Shown here in pieces: positions 6,259-7,426 of a stretch of DNA of 7,426 nucleotides (its first letter is position 1; the number at the start of each line of letters is the position of its first letter). Source of the stretch: Phyllobacteriaceae bacterium. GTDB taxonomy: Bacteria > Pseudomonadota > Alphaproteobacteria > Rhizobiales > Rhizobiaceae. The notes below the pieces were generated by a model, which was not told the DNA's origin, did not search any database, and worked only from the letters and a program-made list of their open reading frames with translations. Made by a program: the position numbers and the translations under genes. Location of the stretch: contig JAHEGF010000164.1 in NCBI GenBank assembly GCA_024645155.1, forward strand, positions 1-7,426, in the 5' to 3' direction.

Positions 6259-7281
6259 ATGGGCAAAGGCCGCGAGTTATGGGAGGCATACCGCCTGCGA
6301 CTGAAACGCCGGCGCTTCCTTATGCGGGCGCTGCGCAAGCGCGGCCAGCTCACTCAGGTCGTTGACCGGACCGGATCCATCGATAATCGGGACATCCTGG
6401 CCCTGGCAACTGTTCGCAACGAAGCGCGCCGTTTGCCCTTTTTCATGGATCATCACCGGATGCTTGGGGTGAACCATTTCCTGATCGTCGACAATAACAG
6501 CGATGACGGGACCCGTGAGTATTTGGCGGAGCAACCTGACGTATCCCTCTGGTCGACACCCGACAGCTACCGGCGTTCCCGGTTCGGGCTGGACTGGCTC
6601 ACCTGGTTGCTTATCCGCTATGGTCACGGGCATTGGTGCCTGACCCTCGATGCTGACGAGATTTTTATCTATCCGCATTTCGACACACGACCCCTGCGGG
6701 CCCTGACCGAATGGCTGGACGATCAGTCAATCCGGTCACTCGGTGCACTGATGCTGGATATGTATCCGAAAGGTCGGCTTACGGATCAGGCCTATCACGC
6801 CGGGGGCGATCCGTTTGAAATCCTTGCTTGGTTTGATGCCGGAAACTACACGATCCGCCGGCAGGAACCGATGCACAACCTTTGGATTCAGGGCGGTGTG
6901 CGGGCGCGGGTCTTTTTTGCCGAGGATCCGCGCCGGGCTCCGACGCTCAACAAGATTCCGCTTGTCAAATGGAACCGGCGCTACGCCTATGTCAACTCGA
7001 CCCATGCTATTCTTCCGCGTCCGCTGAACAAGGTTTACGATGACACCGGAGGCGAATGCCTTTCTGGCGTCCTTCTCCATACGAAGTTTCTCGACTCCGT
7101 CGTCGCGCGGTCAGCGGAAGAACATCAGCGAAAAGAGCACTTCGCGAACAGCGATCTTTACGACAACTACTATCGTTCTTTGATGGCCGACCCCGACTTG
7201 TGGTGCCCCGCATCGACCCGGTACTTGGGATGGCGGCAACTGGAGGCAATGGGCCTGATGTCCAAGGGGGCCTGGATCTGA
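6259..7281 (+). CDS. Glycosyltransferase family 2-like protein (Glyco_tranf_2_4 type)
   Basis: The 340-residue protein looks like a GT-A fold glycosyltransferase of the kind common in roseobacters. The opening of the fold is ALATVRNEARRLPFFMDHH (48-66), then LGVNHFLIVDNNSDDGTREY (69-88). The metal and nucleotide-sugar motif is LDADE at 130-134 (DxD-type Asp131-Ala-Asp133). Later conserved-looking pieces are VKWNRRYAYVNSTHAI (236-251) and LLHTKFLD (272-279). The N-terminus (12-30) is very basic (RLRLKRRRFLMRALRKRGQ) and may hold it at the membrane surface; no membrane span or signal peptide is seen. ATG 6259 is immediately preceded by an in-frame TAG, so it is the earliest possible start; GAGG lies 11 bases upstream. 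Position after galU and galE suggests UDP-glucose or UDP-galactose as donor, but acceptor and linkage cannot be read from sequence. Confidence 0.85.
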   Translation: MGKGRELWEAYRLRLKRRRFLMRALRKRGQLTQVVDRTGSIDNRDILALATVRNEARRLPFFMDHHRMLGVNHFLIVDNNSDDGTREYLAEQPDVSLWSTPDSYRRSRFGLDWLTWLLIRYGHGHWCLTLDADEIFIYPHFDTRPLRALTEWLDDQSIRSLGALMLDMYPKGRLTDQAYHAGGDPFEILAWFDAGNYTIRRQEPMHNLWIQGGVRARVFFAEDPRRAPTLNKIPLVKWNRRYAYVNSTHAILPRPLNKVYDDTGGECLSGVLLHTKFLDSVVARSAEEHQRKEHFANSDLYDNYYRSLMADPDLWCPASTRYLGWRQLEAMGLMSKGAWI

Positions 7282-7338
7282 CAGCACAGCGTTGTCACCT
7301 GAAAAACCCTCCGCACCACTTGCCATTAACCATTATTG

Positions 7339-7367
7339 TTTACGAAAGTCAGACAAACGACTATCTT
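7339..7367 (+). promoter_or_regulatory. Tentative promoter pointing out of the window, with TTAACCAT element
   Basis: TTTACG (7339-7344) and TATCTT (7362-7367) are 17 bases apart, each matching four of six consensus bases. Just upstream, TTAACCAT (7326-7333) equals a half-site sequence reported for the alphaproteobacterial regulator CtrA, but a second TTAA at the usual 7-base spacing is missing. The remaining bases 7282-7426 contain no reading frame I would call a gene; the short ATG frame at 7385 stops after five codons. Confidence 0.25.
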
Positions 7368-7426
7368 CGGTGAAAAAAAGTCGGATGAAAAAGGCGGTGT
7401 AGCAGTCAGCCAATCCACAGAAAGTC

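Noticed and set aside
6171..6365. 64-codon frame bridging galE and the glycosyltransferase
   Set aside because: It overlaps both genes in another frame and has no ribosome site or motif.
7279..7297. Possible 7-bp hairpin after the glycosyltransferase stop (TGACAGC with GTTGTCA, 5-base loop)
   Set aside because: It includes a G-T pair and is followed by CCTGAAAAA rather than a T run, so it does not qualify as an intrinsic terminator on the plus strand.

Overview
The window reads as chromosomal DNA of an alphaproteobacterium, most likely Rhodobacteraceae (Roseobacter/Rhodobacter group). This rests on the style of the DnaK, GalU, GalE, CysQ and KdsB proteins, moderate-to-high GC and weak Shine-Dalgarno sequences; it is pattern recognition, not a database result. 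All eight main genes look intact except dnaK, which runs off the left edge. I see no insertion sequence, phage gene, tRNA, rRNA or CRISPR array.

Left part (1-1531): the first 239 codons of dnaK lie on the minus strand. A 210-bp divergent gap holds a good promoter candidate for dnaK. alkB (oxidative DNA/RNA dealkylation) reads rightwards. Middle (1528-2429): an ABC-2 type polysaccharide export permease lies on the minus strand and meets alkB tail to tail, with the two TAG stops sharing the palindrome CTAG. Its start faces cysQ across about 80 bp that carries a perfect 9-bp inverted repeat just downstream of a plausible permease promoter.

Right part (2430-7281): cysQ (PAP phosphatase) overlaps kdsB (CMP-Kdo synthesis) by one base. 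After a 246-bp gap come galU (UDP-glucose synthesis), galE (UDP-glucose/UDP-galactose epimerase) and a soluble GT2-type glycosyltransferase, closely spaced and probably one transcript. The last 145 bp hold no gene, only a tentative promoter pointing out of the window.

Taken together, the right two thirds is a cell-surface polysaccharide precursor and export neighbourhood. KdsB supplies CMP-Kdo, GalU and GalE supply UDP-Glc and UDP-Gal, the glycosyltransferase may use such a donor, and the permease would be the membrane half of an exporter whose ATPase is not in this window. CysQ could clear PAP from sulfate assimilation or from sulfotransferases, but no sulfotransferase is present here.

I did not find a clearly new biological system. 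The best leads are the operator-like inverted repeat between permease and cysQ, a 25-codon reading frame with a near-perfect ribosome binding site upstream of galU whose start echoes the GalU N-terminus, and the divergent signature residues of KdsB.
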